From Pontibacter fetidus (GTDB lineage: Bacteria > Bacteroidota > Bacteroidia > Cytophagales > Hymenobacteraceae): a stretch of 64,000 nucleotides of DNA. Of this stretch, positions 8,681 through 18,047 are shown piece after piece. A program made the position numbers and the translations under genes. Position 1 is the first letter of the stretch, and every line of letters starts with the position of its first letter. The DNA lies in NCBI RefSeq assembly GCF_010119545.1, contig NZ_JAAEAA010000009.1, positions 62,001 through 126,000 of the forward strand, read 5' to 3'. The notes below the pieces were generated by a model. That model searched no databases and had not been told where the DNA came from. It saw nothing but the letters and a program-made list of their open reading frames with translations.

Positions 8681-9256
8681 ATGATAGTCCTTCAGAATAC
8701 CGTAATCAGCGACGACATCCGCGATAAATTTTTTGTTTGTAACCTCGAGAAATGCAAAGGTGCCTGCTGCGTGGAAGGTGATTTGGGCGCTCCTCTGGCA
8801 GAAGACGAGCTGGCTATACTTGCCGACAGTTACGAGCATATTAAACCATACATGACCGGTGCCGGCAAGCTGGCTGTAGAAGAACAAGGCTTATACATTA
8901 CCGATTTTGAAGGTGATTACTCCACGCCAACTATAGAAAACCGGGAGTGCGCCTATGCACTGTACGACGAGAAAGGTATCCTGAAATGTGCGATTGAACA
9001 AGCCTATTACGATGGCAAAATCAGCTGGAAAAAACCGATCTCCTGCCATTTATACCCTATCCGTATAACCAAGTATGATGACTTTGAAGCCCTGAACTAT
9101 GACCGCTGGAGTATTTGCGCGGCTGCCTGTAATTTTGGCGAAGAGCTTGGTGTAAGAGTTTACCAGTTCCTTAAAGAGCCACTTATCCGCAAGTATGGTG
9201 AAGGCTGGTATAATGAACTGACGCAGCTGATGGAAGCTGAAGAAGCGAAAGCATAA
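8681..9256 (+). CDS. DUF3109 family cysteine-cluster protein
   Basis: A 191-residue cytoplasmic protein. Conserved cysteines occur as [13 protein letters not shown] near residues 19-27 and later as [22 protein letters not shown] and ICAAACNFG. This spacing is typical of DUF3109, a Bacteroidetes relative of the YkgJ-type metal-binding proteins, so zinc or iron-sulfur binding is likely. Biochemical function is unknown. I prefer the ATG to an upstream GTG because the promoter element would place the GTG almost at the transcription start. It is a single-gene unit with its own terminator. Confidence 0.85.
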   Translation: MIVLQNTVISDDIRDKFFVCNLEKCKGACCVEGDLGAPLAEDELAILADSYEHIKPYMTGAGKLAVEEQGLYITDFEGDYSTPTIENRECAYALYDEKGILKCAIEQAYYDGKISWKKPISCHLYPIRITKYDDFEALNYDRWSICAAACNFGEELGVRVYQFLKEPLIRKYGEGWYNELTQLMEAEEAKA

Positions 9257-9278
9257 ACTATAGCAGGTTTAAAATTTA

Positions 9279-9313
9279 AAAGGGAGGCAAGTTTATACTT
9301 GTCTCCCTTTTTT
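9279..9313 (+). terminator. Terminator after the DUF3109 gene
   Basis: AAAGGGAG and CAAG pair with CTTG and CTCCCTTT, with one internal mismatch, and run into TTTTTT, 23 bases after the stop codon. Confidence 0.85.
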
Positions 9314-9335
9314 ATGCTTTCTTATCAATACTATG

Positions 9336-9773
9336 TTAATGCTGAGGTATTAGATCTAGATAAATCGTGGCTTCGTAAACAACATTTTCTGCAGTCATAA
9401 AACGGGACTTCCAGCTTACCTTTAAAGAATTAGCTTTTAATTCGTGTATTGGCCAGTTAGTTTTATTCCAAGAAGCCTGATTAAACATTATTTTCTTCTT
9501 ATCAGCAGATAATTCCCAGGTACCTGTGCCTCCATTTATTGTATAGGTACTATCTGCATTAAAAGTAATTTTATAATCATCGTAAAGCATTAAGTATCCC
9601 TGAAACAGTTCTAACGCCTCCTTGTTGTCACTTTCCGCTCTAATATTTCCCTTAACCCAAGTATGGGCTGTCAGTAACTTCTCATAATCAGGTGTCGGTT
9701 CATCTTTACTGCAAGAAGTTATACTTACAAGTACAAAGAGAGCAAGTATGCTACGGAGTAAAATGTGTTTCAT
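9336..9773 (-). CDS. Small lipocalin-like lipoprotein
   Basis: A 145-residue protein with a lipoprotein signal peptide ending in the lipobox SITSC (Cys21), so it is predicted to be lipid-anchored. The mature part (LLTAHTWVKGNI, YKITFNADSTYTINGGTGTWELSADKKKIMF) has the pattern of lipocalin-like domains found in many Bacteroidetes lipoproteins: a Trp near the start, repeated short strands and a GTW turn. Ligand unknown. It stands alone between convergent DUF3109 and the acc genes. Confidence 0.75.
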   Translation of the reverse strand: MKHILLRSILALFVLVSITSCSKDEPTPDYEKLLTAHTWVKGNIRAESDNKEALELFQGYLMLYDDYKITFNADSTYTINGGTGTWELSADKKKIMFNQASWNKTNWPIHELKANSLKVSWKSRFMTAENVVYEATIYLDLIPQH

Positions 9774-9901
9774 TAAGTTTTGTTTTGGTATAAGTAGTAT
9801 ACTTCAAATATAAAATAAATATAGTTATATCGCTATACTTTCATAATCGTTCATTAAAGTATCAAGTTGTAAAGTTATGTTAAGTAAAGATTAGTCAATA
9901 A

Positions 9902-9928
9902 AAAAGCCGGTACGAATGCACCGGCTTT
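9902..9928 (-). terminator. Terminator of accC
   Basis: AAAAGCCGGT pairs with ACCGGCTTTT around a 7-base loop, with T runs on both strands. It lies just after the accC stop codon on the minus strand. Confidence 0.85.
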
Positions 9929-9949
9929 TCATGCTATAGTTTAAGCTGC

Positions 9950-11296
9950 TTAGTCAAGCGCTTTAAAATCGAAATTCTCGAGGTAAGCAGTTGTAAAGTT
10001 GCCTTCTTTAAAGCCTGGGTCATCCATCAGTTTCAAGTGGAAAGGTACTGTTGTTTTAATACCTTCAATTACGAACTCGCTCAGGGCACGCTTCATCTTT
10101 ACAAGAGCTTCTTCACGGGTCTGTGCACTCACAATCAGTTTAGCGATCATTGAGTCGTAGTTGGCCGGAATAGAATAGCCAGAATATACGTGCGAGTCTA
10201 CACGAACACCGTGGCCGCCTGGTACGTGCAGGTTGGTAATTTTACCTGGGCTAGGGCGGAAACCGTTCTTAGGATCTTCGGCATTGATACGGCACTCGAT
10301 GGCGTGCATTTTAGGATAGTAGTTTTTACCAGTAATGCGCTCACCGGCAGCTACCTTAATCTGCTCCTTAATCAGGTCGTAGTCAATTACTTCTTCGGTA
10401 ATCGGGTGCTCTACCTGGATACGCGTGTTCATCTCCATAAAGTAGAAATCACGGTTTTTGTCTACCAAGAACTCTATTGTTCCAACACCTTCGTAGTTAA
10501 TGGCTTTGGCTCCTGCAATAGCAGCCTGGCCCATGCGCTCACGAAGATCATCGGTAATAAACGGAGATGGTGTTTCTTCAACCAGTTTCTGATGGCGACG
10601 CTGGATAGAGCAATCACGCTCAGAAAGGTGAGCTACGTTGCCGTGCTGGTCACCGATCAGCTGAATCTCGATGTGGCGCGGCTCTTCAATGAATTTCTCC
10701 AAATAAATGCCATCGTTACCGAACGCTGCAGCAGCTTCTGTACGGGCATCGTTCCACATTTTCTCGAACTCAGATTCCTCTTTAATGATACGCATACCAC
10801 GGCCACCACCACCGGCAGTAGCTTTAATGATAACCGGATATTTGATCTTCTTAGCCAGCTTTATACCTTCTTCAAAGTTCTTTAGCAAACCATCAGAACC
10901 TGGTATAGTTGGTACGCCAGCAGCTTTCATGGTATCTTTCGCTGAAGCTTTATCACCCATCTGGTTGATCATCTCAGGAGAGGCACCTATAAACTTAATA
11001 TTGTTCTCAGCACAAATGCGCGAAAACTCAGCGTTCTCAGACAAGAAACCATAACCCGGGTGAATAGCGTCTGCGTTAGTGATTTCGGCAGCAGCAATAA
11101 TGTGCGGAATGTTAAGGTAAGACTGAGAACTTGGCGCTGGACCGATACAAACAGCCTCATCCGCAAAGCGCACGTGTAAGCTCTCTTTGTCGGCAGTAGA
11201 ATAAACAGCTACTGTTTTTATACCCATCTCTTTGCACGTACGAATAATGCGCAGCGCAATCTCGCCCCGGTTGGCAATTAATATTTTCTTAAACAT
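9950..11296 (-). CDS. accC: Acetyl-CoA carboxylase, biotin carboxylase subunit
   Basis: Carboxylates the biotin on AccB using ATP and bicarbonate in the first half of acetyl-CoA carboxylase, the entry step of fatty acid synthesis. The 448 residues match the family length. Visible signatures include K116 and K159 of the ATP-grasp site, the glycine loop GGGGRGM (162-168), [31 protein letters not shown] with the catalytic Glu/Arg/Lys set, and the C-terminal AEDP segment. It follows accB by 115 bases that hold short AT-rich inverted repeats, probably in one transcript with efp and accB. Confidence 0.97.
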   Translation of the reverse strand: MFKKILIANRGEIALRIIRTCKEMGIKTVAVYSTADKESLHVRFADEAVCIGPAPSSQSYLNIPHIIAAAEITNADAIHPGYGFLSENAEFSRICAENNIKFIGASPEMINQMGDKASAKDTMKAAGVPTIPGSDGLLKNFEEGIKLAKKIKYPVIIKATAGGGGRGMRIIKEESEFEKMWNDARTEAAAAFGNDGIYLEKFIEEPRHIEIQLIGDQHGNVAHLSERDCSIQRRHQKLVEETPSPFITDDLRERMGQAAIAGAKAINYEGVGTIEFLVDKNRDFYFMEMNTRIQVEHPITEEVIDYDLIKEQIKVAAGERITGKNYYPKMHAIECRINAEDPKNGFRPSPGKITNLHVPGGHGVRVDSHVYSGYSIPANYDSMIAKLIVSAQTREEALVKMKRALSEFVIEGIKTTVPFHLKLMDDPGFKEGNFTTAYLENFDFKALD

Positions 11297-11309
11297 AATG
11301 TCAGATTAG

Positions 11310-11405
11310 GAGATTTGTAGATTTGAAAATTATGAACAATGAAAATGGAGAGGTTTATAAGACCATCTCCATCTCCAAATTTTCTCATTTCCAAATTTTC
11401 AAATT
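11310..11405. repeat. AT-rich inverted and direct repeats in the accB-accC spacer
   Basis: The spacer holds ATGGAGA...TCTCCAT (about 11345-11372) and outer arms of the type AGATTTGAAAATT / AATTTTCAAATT, plus a direct repeat CCAAATTTTC. It could form an mRNA hairpin between the two genes, or simply be one of the degenerate AT-rich spacers seen elsewhere here, for example at 3460-3610. Confidence 0.5.
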
Positions 11406-11411
11406 AGGATA

Positions 11412-11900
11412 TTAGCTTGGATCTACCAGGAACAGAGGCTGATCGTACTCAACTGGTGTGGCGTTATCTACCAACACTTTCACGATCTTACCTGATACTT
11501 CAGACTCGATCTCGTTGAACAGCTTCATGGCTTCGATGATACAGATCACCTGGCCTTTTTTCACCTCATCACCCACATTCACGAAGATAGGAGACTCTGG
11601 GCTGGCAGCGCGGTAGAACGTACCGATCATTGGCGCCTTAATGGCAACATACTTGCTGTCGTCGGATGCCGGAGCGGCCGCAGGAGCAGCTGGTGCAGCT
11701 GCCGGAGCAGCCTGAGGTGCAGCAGCTACCGGAGCTGGAGCAGCAGGTGCAGCATGGTGAGATGGCTCACTTACATACTTTACCTTCTGAGCAGCATCAC
11801 GCTGTACCGATATCTTAAATTCTTCTGTTTCGATGTTGACTTTGTTCAGGCCGGATTTGGCGATGAAGTCGATAAGGTCCTGGATTTCTTTAGCTTTCAT
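11412..11900 (-). CDS. accB: Acetyl-CoA carboxylase, biotin carboxyl carrier protein
   Basis: Carries biotin between the carboxylase and carboxyltransferase. The 162-residue protein has the expected three parts: a short helical N-terminus (1-35), an Ala/Pro-rich flexible linker (about 48-80), and the biotinyl domain (83-162) with the biotinylation motif EAMKL, Lys126. The start follows efp by three bases, so the two are translationally close. Loss or gain of alanine codons in the linker is common and not alarming. Confidence 0.97.
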   Translation of the reverse strand: MKAKEIQDLIDFIAKSGLNKVNIETEEFKISVQRDAAQKVKYVSEPSHHAAPAAPAPVAAAPQAAPAAAPAAPAAAPASDDSKYVAIKAPMIGTFYRAASPESPIFVNVGDEVKKGQVICIIEAMKLFNEIESEVSGKIVKVLVDNATPVEYDQPLFLVDPS

Positions 11901-11903
11901 GTG

Positions 11904-12467
11904 TTATTTTACTCTTTCTGCGTAAGAATAAGTACGAGTGTCTACTTTTATTTTTTCGTCCTGGCCAATGAAAAGCGGCACCTGTATAGTTGCGCCTGTC
12001 TCTACTATGGCTGGTTTTGATGCGTTTGTTGCGGTATCGCCTTTAAGGCCCGGCTCTGTGTAAGTTATGGTTAACTCTACAAAAGGAGGGATCTCGCAGG
12101 TTAGCGGGCTTTCGGTTTCAGCATGGAAAAGGATGGTTACTTCCTGGCCTTCTTTCATCAGGTCAGCAAATGGCACCATTTCTTCCGGCAACGTTACCTG
12201 CTCAAAAGTGCTCATGTCCATAAAGTTATAGCCCATGTCATCTTTGTATATAAACTGATGCGGACGCTGCTCTACACGGGCAGTTGTAATTTTATGGCCT
12301 GCCGAAAACGTGTTGTCTAATACTTTACCACTTCTGATATTTCTTAGTTTGGTTCTTACAAAGGCAGGGCCTTTGCCTGGCTTTACGTGCTGGAAATCTA
12401 TTACCTGGTACAGGTCGTTGTTGTATTCGATCACAACGCCATTTTTAATATCAGCTGTGGTTGCCAT
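11904..12467 (-). CDS. efp: Translation elongation factor P
   Basis: Binds ribosomes stalled at polyproline and promotes peptide bond formation. The 187-residue length and three-domain layout are normal. The loop PGKGPAF puts Lys32 at the position modified in many bacteria (Lys34 of E. coli). No EpmA/EpmB or other modification gene is seen in the window. It heads the efp-accB-accC unit. Confidence 0.97.
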   Translation of the reverse strand: MATTADIKNGVVIEYNNDLYQVIDFQHVKPGKGPAFVRTKLRNIRSGKVLDNTFSAGHKITTARVEQRPHQFIYKDDMGYNFMDMSTFEQVTLPEEMVPFADLMKEGQEVTILFHAETESPLTCEIPPFVELTITYTEPGLKGDTATNASKPAIVETGATIQVPLFIGQDEKIKVDTRTYSYAERVK

Positions 12468-12536
12468 ATAGTATTCTGAATCGTGTTGTACTTAAATGAA
12501 ACGATAAAAGTATAGCGCAAAACTATGTTTAGCAAG

Positions 12537-12544
12537 CAAAGTTA
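12537..12544 (-). promoter_or_regulatory. -7 promoter element for efp-accB-accC
   Basis: The minus strand reads TAACTTTG, an exact TAnnTTTG match, 69 bases upstream of the efp start. No clear -33 partner. The rest of the 252-base gap to the sigma factor gene holds only an AACTATAGTT palindrome at 12659-12668. Confidence 0.5.
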
Positions 12545-12719
12545 GTCAATCTGTGTGATTTGTTCTGAAAAAAGGTAGGATTTTAACTTGTTTGTTAGCT
12601 GATTTTTTGATATGTTATGCATGCGCAACATATTGCTGTGGCCCCTTTCTCAGCCGCAAACTATAGTTTAACGCCTCAGAAAGCGACTTTAAAGGCAATT
12701 TATACCATGCAGGCAGGTT

Positions 12720-13385
12720 TTATGCCAGGCGGCGCATCACCATTTGCACCATCTTGTTGCAGCGCTCGTTGCCAAACTCAAACACGCTGCTGTCGTTGGC
12801 TAGTTTGTACAGGTTATCTTTTAAGAGTGCTTTGGCGCGGTGCAGTCTTATCTTCACATTGCTTTCTGATAGGTCCAGGCAATCCATTACTTCCTGCACA
12901 CTCATTTCTTCCAACTCACGTAGGGTGTACACTATTTTATACTTCTCAGGTATAGCATCAATGGCCTTCTCCAGTAAATGCCTGGCTTCGCTACTGATAA
13001 TAATTTTTTCGGGGTCCATAGGCGTTATGTGAGAAAGCGGCAGTGCGTCATAGTCGATCAGGTCGGTAGGGGCTTCGGCCAGTTTTTTGTTTTTTCGCCA
13101 GCTGGCCAAAGCCGTATTTATACCTATCCGGATGAGCCAGGTAGAGAACTGGGCATCGTGCCGGAACTGGTAAAGTTTTTCGTAGGCCTTCAGGTAGGTG
13201 TCCTGCATGGCGTCTTCTACTTCGCTCTCGCTTTTCAGGTAGCTCCTGATAACGCGGTATAGTTTCTGGTTGTGGCGGCGCATCAGCAGCTCGTACATTT
13301 CTTTTTCTCCGGCCAGCACACGGGTCACCACCTCCGTATCCGGCATTGTTCCGGCCTCTTTTAAGGTATAGTTTATTGCCTGCAT
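12720..13385 (-). CDS. ECF-family RNA polymerase sigma factor
   Basis: A 221-residue sigma-70 family protein. Region 2 (residues about 30-95) carries YRVIRSYLKSESEVEDAMQDTYLKAY and FSTWLIRIGINTALASWRK; region 4 (about 140-190) carries the helix-turn-helix LEEMSVQEVMDCLDLSESNVKIRLHRAK. About 30 extra residues (SSVFEFGNERCNKMVQ...) extend beyond region 4, as in some ECF groups without a classic anti-sigma. No anti-sigma gene is adjacent; the divergent neighbour is a small membrane protein. It sits inside what is usually a continuous fabH/efp neighbourhood. An alternative start exists at the internal Met14. Confidence 0.9.
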   Translation of the reverse strand: MQAINYTLKEAGTMPDTEVVTRVLAGEKEMYELLMRRHNQKLYRVIRSYLKSESEVEDAMQDTYLKAYEKLYQFRHDAQFSTWLIRIGINTALASWRKNKKLAEAPTDLIDYDALPLSHITPMDPEKIIISSEARHLLEKAIDAIPEKYKIVYTLRELEEMSVQEVMDCLDLSESNVKIRLHRAKALLKDNLYKLANDSSVFEFGNERCNKMVQMVMRRLA

Positions 13386-13420
13386 CGTTTTTTATAGTTG
13401 GATGTGCAAACAGTCAGAGG

Positions 13421-13437
13421 GTTACATTTTTTGTAAC
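13421..13437. promoter_or_regulatory. Palindrome between divergent ECF sigma and membrane-protein genes
   Basis: GTTACA, five T, TGTAAC: a perfect 6-bp inverted repeat in the 113-base divergent spacer. Each strand presents TGTAAC pointing toward one gene, as expected for a -35 element of ECF-dependent promoters or for a dimeric regulator operator. Autoregulation by the adjacent sigma factor is an inference. Confidence 0.5.
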
Positions 13438-13498
13438 GGATTTTACCTGAAGATATCTAATTCCTAAAACTATAACTTAAAAATGGAGGATAAACATC

Positions 13499-13942
13499 AT
13501 GAACACCGCATCAAGTATTTCCACTGACCGCCTGCACACCGTTTGGGCGACACTAAAGTATACCTATGCCATAGTGCCCATTGTGGCTGGTATCGATAAA
13601 TTTACGCACTTGCTTACCGACTGGGACAAATACCTGAGCCCTATGGTTGCCGACATCATACCATTTAGCCCGCATACGTTTATGCTTATAGTTGGCGTGA
13701 TAGAGATAATTGCCGGTATACTGGTTTTGCTGCGGCCACGCCTTGGAGGGTATGTAGTGGCGGCCTGGCTGGTAGGTATCGCCTTAAACCTGATCACGAC
13801 CGGGGAGTATTTCGATATTGCCGTGCGTGACCTGGTTATGGCAGTTGGCGCTTTCTGCTTAGCACAGTTATCTGAAGCCCATCACCCCGAAGGCGGCGTT
13901 GGCTCCCGAACAAACTATAAAACCGAACAAATGCTTGGGTAA
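13499..13942 (+). CDS. DoxX-like small integral membrane protein
   Basis: A 147-residue protein with about four hydrophobic segments: residues 21-35 (TYAIVPIVAGIDKF), 60-80 (FMLIVGVIEIIAGILVLL), 85-100 (GGYVVAAWLVGIALNLI) and 108-125. The first two segments and the GIDKF motif resemble the DoxX/MauE-like four-helix family. The C-terminus is polar. It is transcribed divergently from the ECF sigma gene across a shared palindrome and so may be its target. Function unknown. Confidence 0.75.
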   Translation: MNTASSISTDRLHTVWATLKYTYAIVPIVAGIDKFTHLLTDWDKYLSPMVADIIPFSPHTFMLIVGVIEIIAGILVLLRPRLGGYVVAAWLVGIALNLITTGEYFDIAVRDLVMAVGAFCLAQLSEAHHPEGGVGSRTNYKTEQMLG

Positions 13943-13987
13943 ACTATAGGTAAGTTGCAGTTGTAGGGTAGGAGCAGACAGAATTAA

Positions 13988-14016
13988 AAAAAAGCGGCCG
14001 TTAAAGCCGCTTTTCT
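13988..14016 (-). terminator. Terminator of fabH
   Basis: AAAAGCGGC pairs with GCCGCTTTT around a 7-base loop, with an eight-base T run on the minus strand, just after the fabH stop codon. It also lies downstream of the convergent DoxX-like gene and may serve both. Confidence 0.85.
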
Positions 14017-14033
14017 GTTATAGTTAAGTTATA

Positions 14034-15032
14034 CTATTTCGGATCGTAAGCCCACTTAATGTAAATAGCACCCCAGGTAAAGCCACCGCCAAATGCAGCC
14101 AGTATAAGGTTATCGCCTTTTTTTAGCTGGTTTTCATACTCCCATAAGCAAAGCGGAATGGTGCCACTGGTAGTGTTACCATACTTGTGGATGTTCAACA
14201 TCACTTTCTCGTTGCTCAGGCCCATGCGGTTTGCCGTTGCCTCTATAATGCGTTTATTAGCTTGGTGCGGTACCAGCCAGGCCACATCGTCGCCGGTAAG
14301 GTGATTGCGTTCCATTACTTCCGCCGATACATCTGCCATACCCTTTACTGCAAATTTAAATACCTGCTGGCCTTCCTGGTACGCGTAATGCTCTCTGGCT
14401 TGTACTGTTTCTATACTTGCCGGTTTGCGGCTACCGCCCGCTTTCATGTGCAGGAACTGTGCACCCGTACCATCCGACTTAAGCACCGAATCAATGATAC
14501 CCAAGCCTTCCGTGTTTGGCTCCAGCATAACTGCGCCACCACCATCACCAAAAATAATGCAGGTAGCTCTGTCGGTATAGTCTATGATAGAGGACATTTT
14601 ATCGGCTCCTACAACTATAACTTTTTTGTACTGACCAGACTCTACGAACTTAGAGCCTGTTACCAATGCATAAAGAAAACCTGAACAGGCCGCCTGCAGG
14701 TCGTACCCAAAGGCGTTAACTGCACCAACTTCAGCGGTAATCAGGTTAGCTGTTGCCGGGAAAACCATGTCTGGGGTAGTAGTAGCACAGATAAGCAGGT
14801 CTACTTCCTCCGGTTTTGTATTGGTCTTTTTAAGTAATTCTAAAACTGCCGGTACTGCTATATGCGATGTACCTTTTCCTTCACCTTTTAATATGCGCCT
14901 TTCTTTAATGCCGGTCCTTGAGGTGATCCATTCGTCATTGGTTTCCACCATTGTTTCAAGCTCCTTGTTCGTCAGCACGTAGTCGGGTACATAACCCGCT
15001 ACACCTGTTATCGCGGCAGTAATTTTACTCAT
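14034..15032 (-). CDS. fabH: Beta-ketoacyl-ACP synthase III
   Basis: Starts fatty acid synthesis by condensing acetyl-CoA (or branched acyl-CoA) with malonyl-ACP. The 332-residue protein has the full catalytic triad: Cys116 in [10 protein letters not shown], His in VPHQANKRI near residue 255 and Asn in KYGNTTSGT near 288. It is the last gene of the DUF177-rpmF-plsX-fabH run. Bacteroidetes often use this enzyme with branched primers, which fits the E1 2-oxoacid dehydrogenase at 54 kb; that link is inference. Confidence 0.97.
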   Translation of the reverse strand: MSKITAAITGVAGYVPDYVLTNKELETMVETNDEWITSRTGIKERRILKGEGKGTSHIAVPAVLELLKKTNTKPEEVDLLICATTTPDMVFPATANLITAEVGAVNAFGYDLQAACSGFLYALVTGSKFVESGQYKKVIVVGADKMSSIIDYTDRATCIIFGDGGGAVMLEPNTEGLGIIDSVLKSDGTGAQFLHMKAGGSRKPASIETVQAREHYAYQEGQQVFKFAVKGMADVSAEVMERNHLTGDDVAWLVPHQANKRIIEATANRMGLSNEKVMLNIHKYGNTTSGTIPLCLWEYENQLKKGDNLILAAFGGGFTWGAIYIKWAYDPK

Positions 15033-15165
15033 CTTTAAAAGGTATTAGGTTGTTAGTTTAAGGCGGGCAAGATACAAAAAAACTTGGCACAAGCGCTCGG
15101 TTCTATAAAAAGTTAACCGAAACAGCTTATGCCAAGTTCAAATTATGGCCGCAAGGCCACTGATG

Positions 15166-16107
15166 TTATTCGCTATAGTTCTTTCTGAAGCGCTCTGATA
15201 AATTAGATGCTACCATTTTCTGAGCCTGCAATACCATGTTGCAAATAGCTGTAGGAGTAGATACCCCGTGGCCAATTACTGCATTGCCATTTATACCCAG
15301 AATAGGGCTGCCCCCCTCGGCTTCATAGTTAAACTTGTCGAAGAACGGATCGTGCATCTTCTTCTCGTTTAATATGTCATAGATAGACTCCGCCATTTTC
15401 AGGATGATATTACCGGTATAACCGTCGCAAACTATAACGTCTGCTTTATCATTGAAAACGTCGCGGCCTTCTATGTTGCCGATAAAGTTTATAGTTTGGT
15501 TTACCTTAAGACGCTGATGCGCAGCCTGTGTATTTACAGTGCCTTTGCCCTCCTCTTCGCCCAGGTTCATCAAACCAACTTTAGGGTTCTCGATGTCGAG
15601 TACATACTTGGCGTAAATAGAGCCAAGCTCAGCAAATTGCTCCAGTACTTCCGGTTTGCAATCTGCGTTTGCACCAACATCCAGCATTATACCATAACCA
15701 CCATTCACTTTCGGAACAAGCCCGGCTATAGATGGTCTTAAAATACCTTCTATAGCTTTAACGCTAAACATAGCCCCAACAAGCATGGCTCCGGTATTAC
15801 CAGCACTGCAGAAAGCATCTGCTTTCCCGGCTTTCAGTAGTCCGTAACCAACAGCAATGCTGGAGTCTGGTTTTTGGGTGAGGGCTTTGGTAGGGTGTTC
15901 CCCCATTTCAATAACCTGGGTAGCATTAACCACTTTAATGCTAGTCCCGGTATACCCATATTCTTGTAACAACGCCTTTACAATATCTTCTTTGCCTATC
16001 AGCAAGATCTCGTATTGTTCAGGAAGCTGTTTCTCGGCAAGTATAGCACCTTTAACTATTGCCTCCGGTGCATAATCGCCACCCATTGCGTCTAAGGCGA
16101 TCCTCAT
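15166..16107 (-). CDS. plsX: Phosphate acyltransferase PlsX
   Basis: Peripheral membrane enzyme that converts acyl-ACP to acyl-phosphate for phospholipid synthesis. The 313 residues show the family features: [21 protein letters not shown] at the start, the STG-like [14 protein letters not shown] motif, [13 protein letters not shown] and [11 protein letters not shown] near the end. It lies between rpmF (51 bases upstream) and fabH (133 bases downstream), the conserved bacterial order. Confidence 0.96.
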   Translation of the reverse strand: MRIALDAMGGDYAPEAIVKGAILAEKQLPEQYEILLIGKEDIVKALLQEYGYTGTSIKVVNATQVIEMGEHPTKALTQKPDSSIAVGYGLLKAGKADAFCSAGNTGAMLVGAMFSVKAIEGILRPSIAGLVPKVNGGYGIMLDVGANADCKPEVLEQFAELGSIYAKYVLDIENPKVGLMNLGEEEGKGTVNTQAAHQRLKVNQTINFIGNIEGRDVFNDKADVIVCDGYTGNIILKMAESIYDILNEKKMHDPFFDKFNYEAEGGSPILGINGNAVIGHGVSTPTAICNMVLQAQKMVASNLSERFRKNYSE

Positions 16108-16158
16108 GTAGTGGTTGATGTTAAACTATACAGAACTAAAACTATGAGCAGCTAATGC

Positions 16159-16356
16159 TTACTGGGCGTTAGTTGTATAATTTTTGATTGCCAGTTTGCC
16201 TTTGTGGAACAGGTCACCTTCTACAACATAAGCGTGGTGGTATAGGTGCGGAGTATCCGTAGTAGGGCAGATCGCAATGGCTTTCTCAGAAAGTTTATAA
16301 TGAGTTCTTCTCTTATCTCTTCTGGTCTTCGAAATCTTACGTTTAGGATGTGCCAT
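16159..16356 (-). CDS. rpmF: Ribosomal protein bL32
   Basis: A 65-residue large-subunit ribosomal protein with the typical basic start ([22 protein letters not shown]). The zinc-binding four-cysteine ribbon of many bL32 proteins is reduced to a single Cys (AICPTTD), so this is a zinc-independent form. Position between DUF177 and plsX is the standard operon order. Confidence 0.96.
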   Translation of the reverse strand: MAHPKRKISKTRRDKRRTHYKLSEKAIAICPTTDTPHLYHHAYVVEGDLFHKGKLAIKNYTTNAQ

Positions 16357-16406
16357 TTTTTAGTTAAATAATTTATTTACTGTGTTTATAATTCGTTAAG
16401 CTATTA

Positions 16407-16955
16407 CTAATTCAGGTTCTTCAGAGCGTTCCAGCGTGGGTCAATGTCGTCGTCGTCATCATCCTCGTCGTTGTCGTTATCTGCGTCACCGCTTTGTCTG
16501 GACGAGTAAACCAGGATATCGTTATCACTGTCTTCATCCATTTCTTCCAGGTACCGTGGGTGCAGTTTTTTCATCGGCAGCGACAATACAATATAATCGT
16601 ACAGGTGCTGTGCCACGTTAATCTGCTGCGTATCGCTTTCAATCTGCCATAGGTTTTCGTCCAATTCTTTGTTTTCCGGACCAAACTTCATGATCATATC
16701 TTCCTGAACATCAACTGGCTGATCAAATTCCTCCAGGCTTCTGTCGCAGGTTAAGCGCACGGTTCCTTTAATATCAAAATGCAGTGTTAGCAGCGTTTCA
16801 CTCTTTTCAAGCTCTACATCAGCGCGCAGTTTGCCACCATGTATAATTTCGTCGCTAAAAAGGTTAAAAAATGAATCATCCATCTCAAACTCGTACTGGT
16901 GCATTTTATTGCTGAGTTTGGCAATGTTGATCTCGTATTCTTTTAACTTCTTCAC
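16407..16955 (-). CDS. DUF177 (YceD) family protein
   Basis: A 182-residue protein next to rpmF, the usual place of DUF177/YceD, a family linked to 23S rRNA processing or large-subunit assembly in other bacteria. The LTCDRSLEEFDQPV segment near residues 80-93 keeps one of the family cysteines. The C-terminal part is strongly acidic (DADNDNDEDDDDDD) before a short hydrophobic ending (DPRWNALKNLN) that is conserved in Bacteroidetes members. Exact function in this phylum is unproven. Confidence 0.88.
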   Translation of the reverse strand: MKKLKEYEINIAKLSNKMHQYEFEMDDSFFNLFSDEIIHGGKLRADVELEKSETLLTLHFDIKGTVRLTCDRSLEEFDQPVDVQEDMIMKFGPENKELDENLWQIESDTQQINVAQHLYDYIVLSLPMKKLHPRYLEEMDEDSDNDILVYSSRQSGDADNDNDEDDDDDDIDPRWNALKNLN

Positions 16956-16977
16956 TACCTTTTTTTATTGCAAGTTG

Positions 16978-16985
16978 CAAAATTA
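16978..16985 (-). promoter_or_regulatory. -7 promoter element for DUF177-rpmF-plsX-fabH
   Basis: The minus strand reads TAATTTTG, an exact TAnnTTTG match, 23 bases before the DUF177 start codon in the 63-base gap after pdxA. The implied leader is very short. Confidence 0.45.
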
Positions 16986-17018
16986 GAACATTATTCTGAC
17001 AAATAAAATACCTGTTTA

Positions 17019-18041
17019 TTAAACAACCGGCATTTGTTCTGCAGTTCTCTTTTTTATTACATCGCAGGCCAGAAACAAAGCTTCCCTGAAAGAGGTTTCG
17101 CTGGCTACGTGTTTATCGGCTATACTATAGGCAGTGCCGTGATCTGGCGAGGTACGAACTATAGGCAAACCGGCCGTAAAATTAACCCCGCTCTCAAAGG
17201 CCAGGGTTTTAAAAGGAATAAGTCCCTGGTCGTGGTACATCGAAACAACAGCATCAAACTGCTTATACTGCTGCATCCCGAAGAAGCCATCGGCAGGGTA
17301 GGGCCCGAACACTAAGTGGCCTTTTTCTTTCAGGTGCATTACTGCCGGGCGAATTATTTCCAGTTCTTCGGTACCTAACAAACCATTTTCGCCGGCATGC
17401 GGATTTAGGCCCATCACGGCAATACGCGGCTTCAGTATCCCGAAATCCTTCTTCAGCGATTCTAAAAGTATGGTTATCTTCCGGATGATCAGGTCGAACG
17501 TGATTCTATCAGACACATCTTTTACAGCCATGTGGCCGGTTATAGTTGCCACGCGCAAATCGCCGCTTACGAGCAGCATTAAACTTTCCGGCGCATCAAA
17601 ATAAGAAGTCAGGAACTCGGTATGGCCCGGGAATTTAAATTCATCCGTCTGGATATTTTCCTTATCAATAGGTGCTGTAACAATGCCATCCAGCAAGCCA
17701 GCTTTAAGGTCTTTACAGGCGGCCATTAAAGAGTCCAGCGAAGCTTTACCAGATTCCGGTGTCGGATTACCAAGGTGTACTTCCAGGTTCTCGTCCAGGC
17801 AAGTGATCAGGTTAACTTTTTTAGGAACTATAGACTGCACTGATTGCACTTGCTGGTAATGGAAATGCTCGGCACTAAGCGCCTTACGTACTTTATTAAG
17901 CACGTTGGCAGACGCATAAATAACCGGCGTACAAAAGTTAAGTATACGCTGGTCTGATAATGTTCTGATGATCACTTCCGGGCCAATGCCATTGGTGTCG
18001 CCTATAGTTAAGCCCAGTCTGGCTTTAAATCTGTTGTCCAT
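17019..18041 (-). CDS. pdxA: 4-hydroxythreonine-4-phosphate dehydrogenase
   Basis: NAD-dependent, metal-requiring enzyme of pyridoxal 5'-phosphate synthesis (DXP-dependent route). The 340 residues carry LTIGDTNGIGPEVI at the start, metal-binding histidines in FPGHTEF and GLNPHAGENGLLG, and YHDQGLIPFKTL followed by RTSPDHGTAY. It follows pepA by six bases, so the two are cotranscribed, and it precedes the DUF177 promoter. Confidence 0.96.
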   Translation of the reverse strand: MDNRFKARLGLTIGDTNGIGPEVIIRTLSDQRILNFCTPVIYASANVLNKVRKALSAEHFHYQQVQSVQSIVPKKVNLITCLDENLEVHLGNPTPESGKASLDSLMAACKDLKAGLLDGIVTAPIDKENIQTDEFKFPGHTEFLTSYFDAPESLMLLVSGDLRVATITGHMAVKDVSDRITFDLIIRKITILLESLKKDFGILKPRIAVMGLNPHAGENGLLGTEELEIIRPAVMHLKEKGHLVFGPYPADGFFGMQQYKQFDAVVSMYHDQGLIPFKTLAFESGVNFTAGLPIVRTSPDHGTAYSIADKHVASETSFREALFLACDVIKKRTAEQMPVV

Positions 18042-18047
18042 TGTTGG

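Noticed and set aside
10190..10885. 231-codon open frame antisense to accC
   Set aside because: It lies wholly inside a well-supported gene and mirrors its codon pattern; no homology-like features.
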